Translations under genes and position numbers: made by a program
The notes under the pieces: generated by a model
Databases searched by the model: none
The model's input: the letters and a program-made list of their open reading frames with translations, nothing else
What the model was told of the DNA's origin: nothing
DNA from: Corallococcus macrosporus DSM 14697
GTDB taxonomy: Bacteria > Myxococcota > Myxococcia > Myxococcales > Myxococcaceae
DNA: 64,000 bases
Direction of reading: 5' to 3'
Assembly: GCF_002305895.1 (NCBI RefSeq)
Contig: NZ_CP022203.1
Coordinates: forward strand, 6,110,001-6,174,000
Part shown: piece by piece, positions 43,159 to 52,276 of the stretch
Numbering within the stretch: the stretch's first letter is position 1
How the letters are laid out: every line of letters starts with the position of its first letter

Positions 43159-44601
43159 TCAGCAGGCGTTGACGTCGGTGCAGCGCGCCTTCTTCATCTC
43201 CGTGACGAAGGGGCTGGGCGCCAGGAAGCCGGTGACGCGAGGCTGCGTGAGCACCTTGCCCTCGGGCGAGATGAAGGCCACGGTGGGCAGACCCTCCAGG
43301 TCGAAGCGCTCCAGCAGCGCGTCCAGCGCGTCCTCGCTGTTCGTCGCGTCAATCTTGATGTTCAGGAAGCGCCCGGCGTCGGACTCGGAGATGACCTCCG
43401 CGGCGGGATAGGTGTCGCGGTCCAGCTCCTTACAGGCCGCGCACCAGTCCGCGAAGAAGTCGATGAGCACCGGCCGGCCTTCCGCCTTCGCCTGCGCGAG
43501 CACCGCGTCGAAGGCCTGGGCGGAGAAGGTGGCCTGCTTCGCCGGCATGACGTGGTGCCACTGCCAGGACGGCGCGCGCGGCGGCTCGGCGAGCCCCATG
43601 CTCACCCACAGCGTGCCCACCGGCCCCGCGTCCAACGCACCGCCGCGCAGCACCAGCGCCGCGACGACGAGCGACACACCCAGCGCCTTGAAGGAGAACT
43701 CCCGCGCGCCTTCCTTGAACGAGCGATGCACCGCGCCCAGCGCCACGCCCACCGCCACCAGCAGCGCGGCGATGACGGCCCCCGGAACCCGGCCCACCTG
43801 GAGCCCCAGCCCCTTCACCACGTCCCGCGCCCACGGGAAGGCGTCCTTGAGGTAGCTGAAGGCCAGGGCCACCAGCATGATGCCCAGCACGCTCTTCACC
43901 CACTCCATCCACACGCCGCCACGCGGCAGGCGCACGGTGAAGACGCCGATGAGGAAGAACGGCACGCCGATGCCCAGCGCGTAGACGAACAGCAGCGACG
44001 CGCCCAGCGTGGTGTTGGCGGACTTCGCCACGAAAGCCAGCAGGCCCGTCAGCACCGGCCCGGTGCACGGCGCCGCGAGGAAGCCGGACACGCTGCCCAT
44101 CAGGAACGCGCCCGCCACGCCCGCGCCGCCCACGTCGTTGAGCTTCGTCTGGAGCGACGACGGCAGCGCCAACTCGAACGCGCCGAACATCGACGTGGCC
44201 AGCAGCAACAGGAACACCGCCAGCCCCGTCACGACCGCCGGGTGCCCCAGCATGGAGCCGAAGGCCTGGCCCGTCTTCGCCGCCAGCACGCCCAGCGCGC
44301 TGAACACCACGCCCATGCCGACGATGTACGACGACGTCAGGAGCAGCGAACGGCCCCGCCCCTCCGTCTTGCGCGCGCCGAAGACGGACACGGTGATGGG
44401 GATGAGCGGATAGACACACGGCGTCAGCGCGGTGAGGAGCCCGCCGGCGAACACCACCGCCGCGCCAACCGCGAGGCTGCCGGATTCGAGGAACCGGGCC
44501 GCATCCAGGTTGGCGTTGGGGCCGGTGGGCAGCAGCCATGGCACCACGGCCACCGCCACTCCAGCCAGCACCGCCATCACTCCCAGCTTCTTCGCATCCA
44601 T
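43159..44601 (-). CDS. dsbD: DsbD-like thiol:disulfide interchange protein
   Basis: A 480-residue inner-membrane reductant relay. After an N-terminal anchor, eight or so membrane helices carry the two redox cysteines of the central domain (LTALTPCVYPLIP and SGFLAAPCTGPVLTG). The periplasmic C-terminal thioredoxin domain has FFADWCAACKE. The N-terminal alpha domain of E. coli DsbD is absent, so it is closer to ScsB/CcdA-type short forms. It probably delivers electrons from thioredoxin to periplasmic targets. Start ATG 44601. Confidence 0.9.
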   Translation of the reverse strand: MDAKKLGVMAVLAGVAVAVVPWLLPTGPNANLDAARFLESGSLAVGAAVVFAGGLLTALTPCVYPLIPITVSVFGARKTEGRGRSLLLTSSYIVGMGVVFSALGVLAAKTGQAFGSMLGHPAVVTGLAVFLLLLATSMFGAFELALPSSLQTKLNDVGGAGVAGAFLMGSVSGFLAAPCTGPVLTGLLAFVAKSANTTLGASLLFVYALGIGVPFFLIGVFTVRLPRGGVWMEWVKSVLGIMLVALAFSYLKDAFPWARDVVKGLGLQVGRVPGAVIAALLVAVGVALGAVHRSFKEGAREFSFKALGVSLVVAALVLRGGALDAGPVGTLWVSMGLAEPPRAPSWQWHHVMPAKQATFSAQAFDAVLAQAKAEGRPVLIDFFADWCAACKELDRDTYPAAEVISESDAGRFLNIKIDATNSEDALDALLERFDLEGLPTVAFISPEGKVLTQPRVTGFLAPSPFVTEMKKARCTDVNAC

Positions 44602-44657
44602 GCGCGCGTGACTCCGTGGTCCCAGGCCCCTTGTATACGCAGGCCCGGGCGCCCGGG

Positions 44658-46532
44658 CTACTGCGCTGGAGGAGCAAGCGGGGAAGCAGGCGTCTTCAGT
44701 CCGGCGGAGCGCGCCAGGCCCATGACGCCCTCCACCGCCGCGGCGATGTAACCAAACGGATTGGCCCCATCCACCGCGGTGACGTGCACCTCGCCCATCT
44801 TCTGCTGGAAGGCCGCGGCCACCTGGGGGAGCTGCTGCGCCAGGGTCATCTGGATGACCTCCGGGCTCACGCTGTTCTCGATGTCGCGCAGCGCGCGCGC
44901 CTTGCCCAGCTCCAGCTCCTGCTGCGCCCGGTCCTTGCGCACGCTCAGCTCGGCGATGGCCACCTCCGTCTCCACGATGGACCGCCGGGCCTGCACCACC
45001 TGGAGCTCCGCGTGCAGCCGCTCCGCCTCCTGCTGGTGCGCGGCCATCTGCACCTCGTGCCACGCGGTGGCCTGCTCGTGCTCTCGGCGCAGGCGCTCCA
45101 GCTCCACCTGGGCCTTGGCGCCGGCCTCCTCCTGCTCGCGGCGCAGCTTCGCCAGCTCCACCTCCTGCTCGCGCTGCTGTCGCGCCAGCTCCATCTGCGC
45201 CCTGGCGTTCTCCGCCTCCTGCGCGCGCTGGAGCCGCACCAGCTCGATTTTCGCCTGCGCGGCCTCGGACTCCTGCGCCAGCTTCAGCTTCTCCAGCTCC
45301 AGCTTCGCGCGCCCGGCCTCCGTGTCCTGCTCCCGCTTGAGCGTCTCCAGGGCCACGCGCTGACGCGCGATCTCCGCGTCCTGCTCGCGCTGGAGCTTCT
45401 CCATCTCCACCTGCGCGCGGCTGACGGCCAGGGCGCGCTCGGAGACGATCTTCGCGTCGGCCAGCCGGGACTCCGCGGCCAGCGCGTCCAGCTTCGCCTG
45501 CTCGTCGGCCACCTGCTTCTTCTGGCGCACCTCCTGCTCGGCGGCCATCTTCGCCAGCGCCACCTCGCGCTCCACGGTGGCCTGCTCCTGCTTCAGCGTG
45601 CGCTCCTGGGCGAGCTTCGCCTCGGCCACGCGCGCCTCCACCGCCAGCGCCTCCAGCCGGGCCTGCTCCTCCGCCGTCTGCTTCTTCTGCCGCACCTCCT
45701 CCTCGGCCGCCAGCCGCTGGAGGCTCAACTGCCGCTCGGCCTCCGTCTCCTCGCGGTGGACGAAGCGCTCCTTGGCCAGCTCCGCCTCGCGCGCCTGCCG
45801 CTCCTGCTCGTGGCGGAAGCGCGCCTGCATGTTGGCGAAGACGGTGGAGGACAGGACGCGCACGTCCTGGATTTCAATTGTGTCCAGGATGACGCCCCAG
45901 CCCGCGTCCGTCTGGTCCTCCAGGCGGCCCCGGCCGGAGAGCACCGGGGCGATCTCCCGCACCAACTCCGCGGCGATGCCCTCCTTGCGCTTGGAGAGGC
46001 ACTCCTCCACGGACAGGTTCGCCACCAGCCGCCGCGCGGCGCCGACGAACATCTCCCGCAGCAGCTCCGCCAGCTTCTCCTGGGCCCGCTCCGGGAAGGA
46101 GAAGTTGAGCATGCGGAAGGCCACGAGCGGGTCCGAGATGCGATACACCGCCAGGCCCGTCACCTGCACGCCCACCTTCTCGTGCGTCACCTGGTCCGCG
46201 GTGAACTGGAGCCGCTGGATGCTGGTGGGGACGATGGCCACCGAGTCCCCCGGCAGCTTGAAGCAGCTCGCGCCCTGGCCGCTGACGTCGCGCACCCGGC
46301 CGCGCCGCATGTGCACCAGGAACTCGCTGGGCCTCGCGGTGACGAGCCCCCAGCGCTTCATCTTCTCCGGGTCCTCCGCGGGTTTGCCGGCGCGCCAGCC
46401 GTCCGCGTAGCGCGGCTGCTCCGGCTTGCCCCCACCGCCGCCGCCGCCGTCCATGCGGACCAGGTGGGTCCTCCCGCTGCCCTCCCCCGGGTCCTGCGCT
46501 TCCCTCGTGCGGGCCGTCTGCTTCGCGCTCAT
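44658..46532 (-). CDS. SPFH/band-7 domain protein with long coiled coil
   Basis: A 624-residue protein with no membrane segment or signal peptide. Residues about 60-270 are a band-7/SPFH-like domain (GQGASCFKLPGDSVAIVPTSIQ, then VQVTGLAVYRISDP, then WGVILDTIEIQDVRVLSSTV). Residues about 280-550 are a continuous charged coiled coil (repeats of KxxxExxxR type), and the C-terminus resembles flotillin ends (SPEVIQMTLAQQLPQV). It probably forms oligomers at the membrane or with other scaffolds. ATG 46532 is preceded by AGGGAGG. Confidence 0.8.
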   Translation of the reverse strand: MSAKQTARTREAQDPGEGSGRTHLVRMDGGGGGGGKPEQPRYADGWRAGKPAEDPEKMKRWGLVTARPSEFLVHMRRGRVRDVSGQGASCFKLPGDSVAIVPTSIQRLQFTADQVTHEKVGVQVTGLAVYRISDPLVAFRMLNFSFPERAQEKLAELLREMFVGAARRLVANLSVEECLSKRKEGIAAELVREIAPVLSGRGRLEDQTDAGWGVILDTIEIQDVRVLSSTVFANMQARFRHEQERQAREAELAKERFVHREETEAERQLSLQRLAAEEEVRQKKQTAEEQARLEALAVEARVAEAKLAQERTLKQEQATVEREVALAKMAAEQEVRQKKQVADEQAKLDALAAESRLADAKIVSERALAVSRAQVEMEKLQREQDAEIARQRVALETLKREQDTEAGRAKLELEKLKLAQESEAAQAKIELVRLQRAQEAENARAQMELARQQREQEVELAKLRREQEEAGAKAQVELERLRREHEQATAWHEVQMAAHQQEAERLHAELQVVQARRSIVETEVAIAELSVRKDRAQQELELGKARALRDIENSVSPEVIQMTLAQQLPQVAAAFQQKMGEVHVTAVDGANPFGYIAAAVEGVMGLARSAGLKTPASPLAPPAQ

Positions 46533-46745
46533 GTGCCTGCCTCCCTGTGGTGCCCCCTCCCAGTGCAGGCAGCCGGCCAGGGCGGCGCTCGACGGGAAAT
46601 CAAGCGGTTGGCCGAGGGGGCCGCGCCATTCCGGAGCACCCCGCTCCAGGACGGCGCGCCCGGACTGATCCACGACGGCGCGACGTTGACTTAAGACGTC
46701 CTATTGGGAGCACGCACCCACACCCGCAGCGCTCCTGATGTTCGC

Positions 46746-46773
46746 TTGACCCGAAGGCGCCCCTTTTTATATT
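46746..46773 (+). promoter_or_regulatory. sigma70-type promoter upstream of the isc operon
   Basis: TTGACC (46746-46751) and TATATT (46768-46773) are separated by 16 bp. This is the best vegetative promoter in the 344-bp gap before iscS. GACC-AGTCC-GGTC, a partial dyad just downstream, could be an operator. Confidence 0.6.
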
Positions 46774-46876
46774 TGACCAGTCCGGTCCACATTCAGGTGT
46801 GGCGGTGTAGGCCCCCCCGCGGCAAAGGCGCTCCGAGGCGCCGGTCGACGTCCCCTCCAGGAAGGTGTTGGAAGCA

Positions 46877-48241
46877 ATGGTGAAGCTGCCGATCTACATG
46901 GACAACCACGCCACCACCCCGCTGGACCCGCGGGTGCTGGAGGCGATGCTGCCCTACCTGCGCGAGGACTTCGGTAACGCGGCGAGCCGCAACCATGTGT
47001 TCGGCTGGAAGGCCGAGGCGGCGGTGAACAAGGCCCGCCAGCAGGTGGCGGAGCTCATCGGCGCGGCCGAGCAGGAGATCGTCTTCACCTCGGGCGCCAC
47101 CGAGTCCGACAACCTGGCCATCAAGGGCGTCATCGAGTTCTACAAGTCCAAGGGTGACCACATCATCACCCTGAAGACGGAGCACAAGGCCATCCTGGAC
47201 ACCTGCAAGCGCCTGGAGCGCGTGCGGCAGGAGCGCCTGGACGAGCTGAAGCTGCTGCGGCTGGGGCAGCTCGCGGGCCAGGACGTCACCGAGGACAACC
47301 AGTCGGAGCTGCTGGCGAAGCACGACGTGGAGTCCGACGAGACGTACCGCAAGTGGGCCGAGCTGCCCACCGGCGGCGCGCGCGTCACCTATCTGGACGT
47401 GGAGCCCGACGGCCGGGTGAGCCTGGAGAAGCTGGCCGCGGCGATGACGCCGAAGACGGTGCTGGTCTCCATCATGTTCGCCAACAACGAGATTGGCGTG
47501 GTGCAGCCCGTCGCGGAGATTGGCGCGCTGTGCCGCTCCAAGGGCGTGCTCTTCCACTGCGACGCGGTGCAGGGCATTGGCAAGGTGCCCTTCGACGTGG
47601 AGGCCATGAAGGTGGACCTGGCGTCCATCACCTCCCACAAGATGTACGGCCCCAAGGGCATTGGCGCGCTGTACGTGCGCCGCCGCCCGCGCGTGCGCAT
47701 CGCGCCCATCATCGACGGCGGCGGTCATGAGCGCGGCATGCGCTCCGGCACGCTGAACGTGGCGGCCATCGTCGGCTTCGGCATGGCCGCCGAGCTGGCG
47801 CGCAAGGAGCTGCCCGAGGAGTCGGCCCGCATCCTTCGCCTGCGCGAGAAGCTGCGCAAGGGGCTCACGGACGCGCTGGACATGACCACCCTCAACGGCT
47901 CGCTGGAGCACCGGCTGCCGGGCAACCTGAACATCTCCTTCGCCCACGCGGAGGGTGAGTCCCTGATGATGGGCATCAAGGACGTGGCCGTGTCCTCCGG
48001 GTCCGCGTGCACCTCCGCCTCCCTGGAGCCGTCCTACGTGCTGCGCGCCCTGGGCGTGGACGAGGAGCTGGCGCACAGCTCCATCCGCTTCGGCCTGGGC
48101 CGCTTCACCACGGAGGAGGAAGTCGACTACGTGGTGAACCTCGTAGTGGACAAGGTCCGCAAGCTGCGCGACATGAGCCCTCTCTACGAGATGGCCAAGG
48201 AAGGCATCGACCTCAAGAGCATCGAGTGGACGGCGCACTAG
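46877..48241 (+). CDS. iscS: cysteine desulfurase IscS (with ~50-residue insertion)
   Basis: PLP enzyme that takes sulfur from cysteine for Fe-S cluster assembly. The protein is 454 residues against 404 in E. coli. Motifs are intact: [19 protein letters not shown], the PLP lysine in [11 protein letters not shown] and the active-site cysteine in [21 protein letters not shown]. An extra ~50 residues ([15 protein letters not shown]... to AELPTGG) interrupt the usual [15 protein letters not shown] / VTYLDV junction. ATG 46877 is taken as start; an in-frame GTG lies 12 bp upstream. First gene of the isc operon; no iscR precedes it. Confidence 0.95.
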   Translation: MVKLPIYMDNHATTPLDPRVLEAMLPYLREDFGNAASRNHVFGWKAEAAVNKARQQVAELIGAAEQEIVFTSGATESDNLAIKGVIEFYKSKGDHIITLKTEHKAILDTCKRLERVRQERLDELKLLRLGQLAGQDVTEDNQSELLAKHDVESDETYRKWAELPTGGARVTYLDVEPDGRVSLEKLAAAMTPKTVLVSIMFANNEIGVVQPVAEIGALCRSKGVLFHCDAVQGIGKVPFDVEAMKVDLASITSHKMYGPKGIGALYVRRRPRVRIAPIIDGGGHERGMRSGTLNVAAIVGFGMAAELARKELPEESARILRLREKLRKGLTDALDMTTLNGSLEHRLPGNLNISFAHAEGESLMMGIKDVAVSSGSACTSASLEPSYVLRALGVDEELAHSSIRFGLGRFTTEEEVDYVVNLVVDKVRKLRDMSPLYEMAKEGIDLKSIEWTAH

Positions 48242-48337
48242 CGCCTTCCCAGGTAGACAGGGGGGCCCCCGCCCTCTCGCCCGGAGGGCGTTGCCCGCCG
48301 GAACCATTGTTGAGCAGCATCCGTTGAAGGAGCAGGC

Positions 48338-48739
48338 ATGGCTTACAGCGACAAGGTCATCGAGCACTACGAGAACCCCCGCAACGTCGGGACGCTCGAC
48401 AAGGAAGACCCGAACGTGGGCACCGGCCTGGTGGGAGCGCCCGCCTGCGGTGACGTGATGCGCCTGCAGCTCAAGATCTCCGAGGACGGGCTCATCGAGG
48501 ACGCCCGCTTCAAGACGTTCGGCTGCGGGTCGGCCATCGCGTCGTCGTCGCTCGTCACCGAGTGGGTGAAGGGCAAGACGGTGGACCAGGCGATGACCAT
48601 CTCCAACAAGGACGTGGCCCGCGAGCTGTCGCTGCCGCCGGTGAAGATTCACTGCTCCGTGCTGGCGGAAGACGCCATCAAGGCGGCCATCGAGGACTTC
48701 AAGAAGAAGCGCGCCGCGCGCCAGGCCAAGGCGTCCTGA
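48338..48739 (+). CDS. iscU: Fe-S cluster scaffold IscU
   Basis: The scaffold on which IscS builds [2Fe-2S]/[4Fe-4S] clusters. The protein is 133 residues with C37 and D39 in APACGDV, C63 in FGCGSAIA, and H105-C106 in VKIHCSVLAE. The LPPVK motif recognised by HscA is present. It is the second gene of the operon, about 96 bp after iscS. Confidence 0.97.
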   Translation: MAYSDKVIEHYENPRNVGTLDKEDPNVGTGLVGAPACGDVMRLQLKISEDGLIEDARFKTFGCGSAIASSSLVTEWVKGKTVDQAMTISNKDVARELSLPPVKIHCSVLAEDAIKAAIEDFKKKRAARQAKAS

Positions 48740-48765
48740 GCGAGGCAGAAAGGGAGAGGCGAACC

Positions 48766-49164
48766 ATGAGCGAGCAGGCGACCCAGGAGACGACGCAGCA
48801 CCCGGCGACTGCCCCCGCGCCCGTGGCCAAGCCCCCCAAGGGCATCACCATCGCGGACAGCGCGGTGGTCCGGCTGAAGGAGCTGCTGGAGCAGCGGCAG
48901 ACGCCCGAGGCCGGCCTGCGGCTGGCCGTGAAGGGCGGCGGGTGCTCGGGGCTCCAGTACTCCATGGAGTGGTCGGAGAAGTCCCGCGAGCGCGACAAGA
49001 TCTTCGAGAAGGACGGCGTGCGCGTCTTCGTGGACCCGAAGAGCTACCTGTACCTCATCGGCACCGAGCTGGTGTTCGAGCAGACGCTCATGGCCTCCGG
49101 CTTCAAGCTGAACAACCCCAACATCAAGGCGGCCTGCGGCTGCGGAGAGAGCTTCTCCGTCTGA
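48766..49164 (+). CDS. iscA: A-type Fe-S carrier IscA/ErpA
   Basis: A 132-residue HesB/IscA-family carrier. A 25-residue N-terminal extension rich in Ala/Pro/Thr precedes the core. The three cluster cysteines are present: GGGCSGLQY and AACGCGESF. In the isc operon between iscU and hscB. ATG 48766 follows GGGAGAGG. Confidence 0.94.
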   Translation: MSEQATQETTQHPATAPAPVAKPPKGITIADSAVVRLKELLEQRQTPEAGLRLAVKGGGCSGLQYSMEWSEKSRERDKIFEKDGVRVFVDPKSYLYLIGTELVFEQTLMASGFKLNNPNIKAACGCGESFSV

Positions 49165-49272
49165 CGCGGCGACACGCGCTCCGCTCCCTCGCCGGGGTGG
49201 AGCCGCCGCCACGGGCCCGGCCAGCCGCCGGGCCCTTTTCGTTTGTCCCCTCCCCGCATTGGAGAGCCCCCC

Positions 49273-49830
49273 TTGAGGACCCACTTCGACGTCTTCGGCC
49301 TGAAGCGCGCCTATGACGTGGACGTGCCGGCGCTGGAGAAGCAGTACCGCGAGCTGTCGTTGCAGCTCCACCCGGACCGCGTGGCACAGGCCAGCGCGCG
49401 CGAGCGCCTGCAGGCCCTGGAGGGCACCACCGCCCTCAACGAGGCCTTCAAGACGTTGAAGGACCCGGTGCGCCGGGCCTTCTACCTGCTCAAGCTGCAC
49501 GGCATCGACCTGGACCGCGAGGACGCCGGCGCGCAGAAGGACATGCCCCTGGCCTTCCTGGAGGAGGTCATGGACCTGCGCGAGGCGCTGGACGCCGCCA
49601 TGGAGAAGAAGGACCTGGGCCGCGCCCGGGCCATGGCGGATGACGTGGAGGCCCGGAAGAAGGCGGCCCTCGCCGAGGCGGCGGAGTCGCTTCGCACCCT
49701 GGAGGCGGCCGGGCCGGGGGATGGCGGGCAGGAACTGGTGAGAAAGGCATCGCACGCGCTGGGGCGGGTGCGCTACTTCACGCGCTTCCTCGAGCAGGTG
49801 GACGCGTTCGAGGAGGAGATTCAGGCGTGA
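49273..49830 (+). CDS. hscB: Fe-S co-chaperone HscB (J-domain protein)
   Basis: Delivers IscU to HscA and stimulates its ATPase. The protein is 185 residues with an N-terminal J-domain ([23 protein letters not shown] containing HPD) and a C-terminal helical domain. The start is TTG 49273, chosen because the conserved RTHFDVFGL follows it and GGAGAG precedes it. It overlaps hscA by 4 bp. Confidence 0.92.
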   Translation: MRTHFDVFGLKRAYDVDVPALEKQYRELSLQLHPDRVAQASARERLQALEGTTALNEAFKTLKDPVRRAFYLLKLHGIDLDREDAGAQKDMPLAFLEEVMDLREALDAAMEKKDLGRARAMADDVEARKKAALAEAAESLRTLEAAGPGDGGQELVRKASHALGRVRYFTRFLEQVDAFEEEIQA

Positions 49831-51674
49831 GCAAGAACGGCTACCTTCAGATTCACGACCCGCTGAAGCCCAAGGGGCAGGCGGTGGGCATCGACCTGGG
49901 CACGACGAACTCGCTGGTGGCGGCGGTGGTGCAGGACAAGCCCGTCTGCGTCCCGGTGGACGAGGGCGACGCGCTGCTGCTCCCCTCCGTGGTGCACTAC
50001 GCGAAGGACGGCGGCGTCGTCGTCGGCGCCCGGGCCCGGAAGCTGGCGTCCGAGCACCCCACCGACACCATCGCCTCCGTGAAGCGCTTCATGGGCCGCA
50101 GCCCGGACGACGCGGAGACGCGCAAGCTGGGGCACTACAAGTTCGCGCCCGGCGCGAAGGTGGTGCGCTTCGAGGTGGCCGGCGGCACGCCGGTGACGCC
50201 CATCGAGGTGTCCGGCGAGGTGCTGCGCGCCCTCAAGCGCCGCGCGGAGTCGCACTTCTCCACCAAGGTGGAGCAGGCCGTCATCACCGTGCCCGCCTAC
50301 TTCGACGACGCCCAGCGGCAGGCCACCAAGGACGCGGGCCGCCTGGCCGGCCTGGAAGTCCTGCGCCTGCTCAACGAGCCCACCGCCGCCGCGCTGGCCT
50401 ACGGCCTGGACAAGGGCAGCCAGGGCACCTTCGCCGTCTATGACCTGGGCGGCGGCACCTTCGACATCTCCATCCTCAAGCTGGTGGACGGCGTGTTCGA
50501 GGTGAAGTCCACCGGCGGCGACTCCGCCCTGGGCGGCGATGACTTCGACCGCGCGATCGCGCAGCGCGTGCTGGAGACGCTGGGCGCTGGCGAGGCCCCC
50601 TCCCCCGCCCTGGTGGCGGAGGTGCTGGCGGCCTCGCGCAAGGCCAAGGAGGCGCTCACGGACGCGGCGGCGGTGGAGTTCACCGCGGGCGGCCAGACGC
50701 ACTCGGTGAAGCGCGAGGACTTCGACGCCTGGATTCAGCCCTTCGTCCAGAAGACGGGCACGGTGTGCCGGCGGGCGCTGAAGGACGCGGGCGTGGCGGC
50801 CGGGGAGCTGGACGGCGTCATCCTGGTCGGCGGCGCCACCCGCGTGCCGGCGGTGCGCCGCTACGTGGCGGAGCTGTTCGGCCGCGAGCCCCTGGGCGAC
50901 ATCGACCCGGACCAGGTGGTGGCCATGGGCGCGGCGGTGCTGGCCAACCTGCTCACCACCGCGGACCGGCAGGACGACGTGCTGCTCCTGGACGTGATTC
51001 CCCTGTCCCTGGGCCTGGAGACGATGGGCGGCATCGTGGAGAAGCTGATTCAGCGCAACTCCACCATCCCCACCACCGCGGGCCAGGTCTTCACCACGTT
51101 CAAGGACGGACAGACGGGCCTGGACGTCCACGTGCTCCAGGGCGAGCGCGAGCTGGTGGAGGACAACCGCAGCCTGGCGCGCTTCACCTTGTCCGGCATT
51201 CCCCCCCTGGCCGCCGGCATGGCCCGCGTGGAGGTCCGCTTCCAGGTGGACGCGGACGGCATCCTCTCCGTCAGCGCCCAGGAGCAGAGCACCGGCGTCA
51301 GCCAGTCCATCACCGTGAAGCCCAGCCACGGGCTCACGGATGAGGAGATCGAGCAGATGCTGCTCGACTCCATCGACCACGCCGAGGACGACATCCAGGC
51401 CCGGCAGGTCCGCGAGCAGCGGGTGGACGCCGAGCGCGTCCTGGCCGAGGCGGACCGGCAGTTGGGCGAGCACGGCTCGCTGCTCCAGGACGGGGAGCGC
51501 GCCGTCATTGACGCCGCCATCGCCCGGGTGCGGGAGCTGATGAAGGGGGATGACCACCTGAAGCTGAAGGAGGCCGTGCACGCGCTGGACGAGGCGTCCC
51601 GCCCCTTCATCGAGCGGGTGATGAACCAGGCCATCACCCAGGTGGTGGCTGGCCACTCCGTGGAGGACTACTGA
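49827..51674 (+). CDS. hscA: Fe-S cluster chaperone HscA (Hsp70 family)
   Basis: ATP-dependent Hsp70 that helps release clusters from IscU. The protein is 615 residues (E. coli 616). The phosphate-1 loop [34 protein letters not shown] and [11 protein letters not shown] are intact, followed by the substrate-binding domain and lid. The start is GTG 49827 in GTGA overlap with hscB, preceded by AGGAGGAG. Confidence 0.96.
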   Translation: MSKNGYLQIHDPLKPKGQAVGIDLGTTNSLVAAVVQDKPVCVPVDEGDALLLPSVVHYAKDGGVVVGARARKLASEHPTDTIASVKRFMGRSPDDAETRKLGHYKFAPGAKVVRFEVAGGTPVTPIEVSGEVLRALKRRAESHFSTKVEQAVITVPAYFDDAQRQATKDAGRLAGLEVLRLLNEPTAAALAYGLDKGSQGTFAVYDLGGGTFDISILKLVDGVFEVKSTGGDSALGGDDFDRAIAQRVLETLGAGEAPSPALVAEVLAASRKAKEALTDAAAVEFTAGGQTHSVKREDFDAWIQPFVQKTGTVCRRALKDAGVAAGELDGVILVGGATRVPAVRRYVAELFGREPLGDIDPDQVVAMGAAVLANLLTTADRQDDVLLLDVIPLSLGLETMGGIVEKLIQRNSTIPTTAGQVFTTFKDGQTGLDVHVLQGERELVEDNRSLARFTLSGIPPLAAGMARVEVRFQVDADGILSVSAQEQSTGVSQSITVKPSHGLTDEEIEQMLLDSIDHAEDDIQARQVREQRVDAERVLAEADRQLGEHGSLLQDGERAVIDAAIARVRELMKGDDHLKLKEAVHALDEASRPFIERVMNQAITQVVAGHSVEDY

Positions 51675-51675
51675 C

Positions 51676-52053
51676 GTGCCCAAGGTGACTTTCAAGAGCC
51701 CCCTGGCCGAGGTCAGCGCCGACGTGCCCACCGGCACCACCCTGCTGGACGCCGCCGAGTCCTGCGGCGCCCAGGTGGGCCATAGCTGCGGCGGGGTCTG
51801 CGGCTGCTCCACCTGCCATATCTGGGTCCGCAAGGGCCTCGACTCGCTGAGCGAGCAGACGGACGCGGAGGCGGACCGCCTGGACATGGGCTTCGACGTC
51901 CGCCCCTACTCCCGGCTGAGCTGCCAGACGGAGCTGGGCGCCGAGGACATCGTGGTCGAAATCACCGAGGAGTCCCTCACCGCCTTCATGGACGAGAACC
52001 CCGTCCTGCGCCGGTCCCTGGAGGCCGAGGGGAAATGGCCGCTGAAGAAGTGA
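51676..52053 (+). CDS. fdx: [2Fe-2S] ferredoxin of the isc operon
   Basis: A 125-residue adrenodoxin-type ferredoxin that supplies electrons for cluster assembly. Four cluster cysteines are seen: C-x5-C-x2-C in HSCGGVCGCSTC and a distal C in RLSCQTEL. GTG 51676 lies 1 bp after hscA. The C-terminal extension (MDENPVLRRSLEAEGKWPLKK) is longer than in E. coli. Last gene of the operon. Confidence 0.94.
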   Translation: MPKVTFKSPLAEVSADVPTGTTLLDAAESCGAQVGHSCGGVCGCSTCHIWVRKGLDSLSEQTDAEADRLDMGFDVRPYSRLSCQTELGAEDIVVEITEESLTAFMDENPVLRRSLEAEGKWPLKK

Positions 52054-52069
52054 GGTTGTTACGTAGTGC

Positions 52070-52098
52070 TTGACGGGGCCGGGCAGTAGCTCTATACG
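52070..52098 (+). promoter_or_regulatory. sigma70 promoter of tRNA-Leu
   Basis: TTGACG (52070-52075) and TATACG (52093-52098) with a 17-bp spacer, ending 38 bp before the tRNA start, are a near-consensus vegetative promoter. Confidence 0.85.
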
Positions 52099-52136
52099 TC
52101 CGGCCCATCGCAGCGCCGCACCGCGATGCCCCACCT

Positions 52137-52220
52137 GCCCAGGTGGTGGAATTGGTAGACACACTAGATTCAGGGTCTAGCGCCTGCAAGGGCATGGAGG
52201 TTCGAGTCCTCTCCTGGGCA
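52137..52220 (+). tRNA. tRNA-Leu (anticodon CAG)
   Basis: Acceptor stem GCCCAGG pairs with CCTGGGC, discriminator A. The anticodon arm CTAGA-TTCAGGG-TCTAG gives CAG. A long variable arm (GCGCCTGCAAGGGC) confirms class II leucine tRNA. T-arm GGAGG-TTCGAGT-CCTCT. CCA is not encoded. Confidence 0.96.
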
Positions 52221-52230
52221 CAAAGTTGAG

Positions 52231-52270
52231 AAGGGGCCCCGGTTTCAAACCGGGGCCCCTTTTCGCTTTT
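52231..52270 (+). terminator. intrinsic terminator after tRNA-Leu
   Basis: A perfect stem AAGGGGCCCCGGTTT / AAACCGGGGCCCCTT with a 1-nt apparent spacer (so a small loop) is followed by TTTTCGCTTTT. It is strong in the plus direction and probably also ends leftward transcription of the gene that finishes at 52277. Confidence 0.9.
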
Positions 52271-52276
52271 CAGGGG

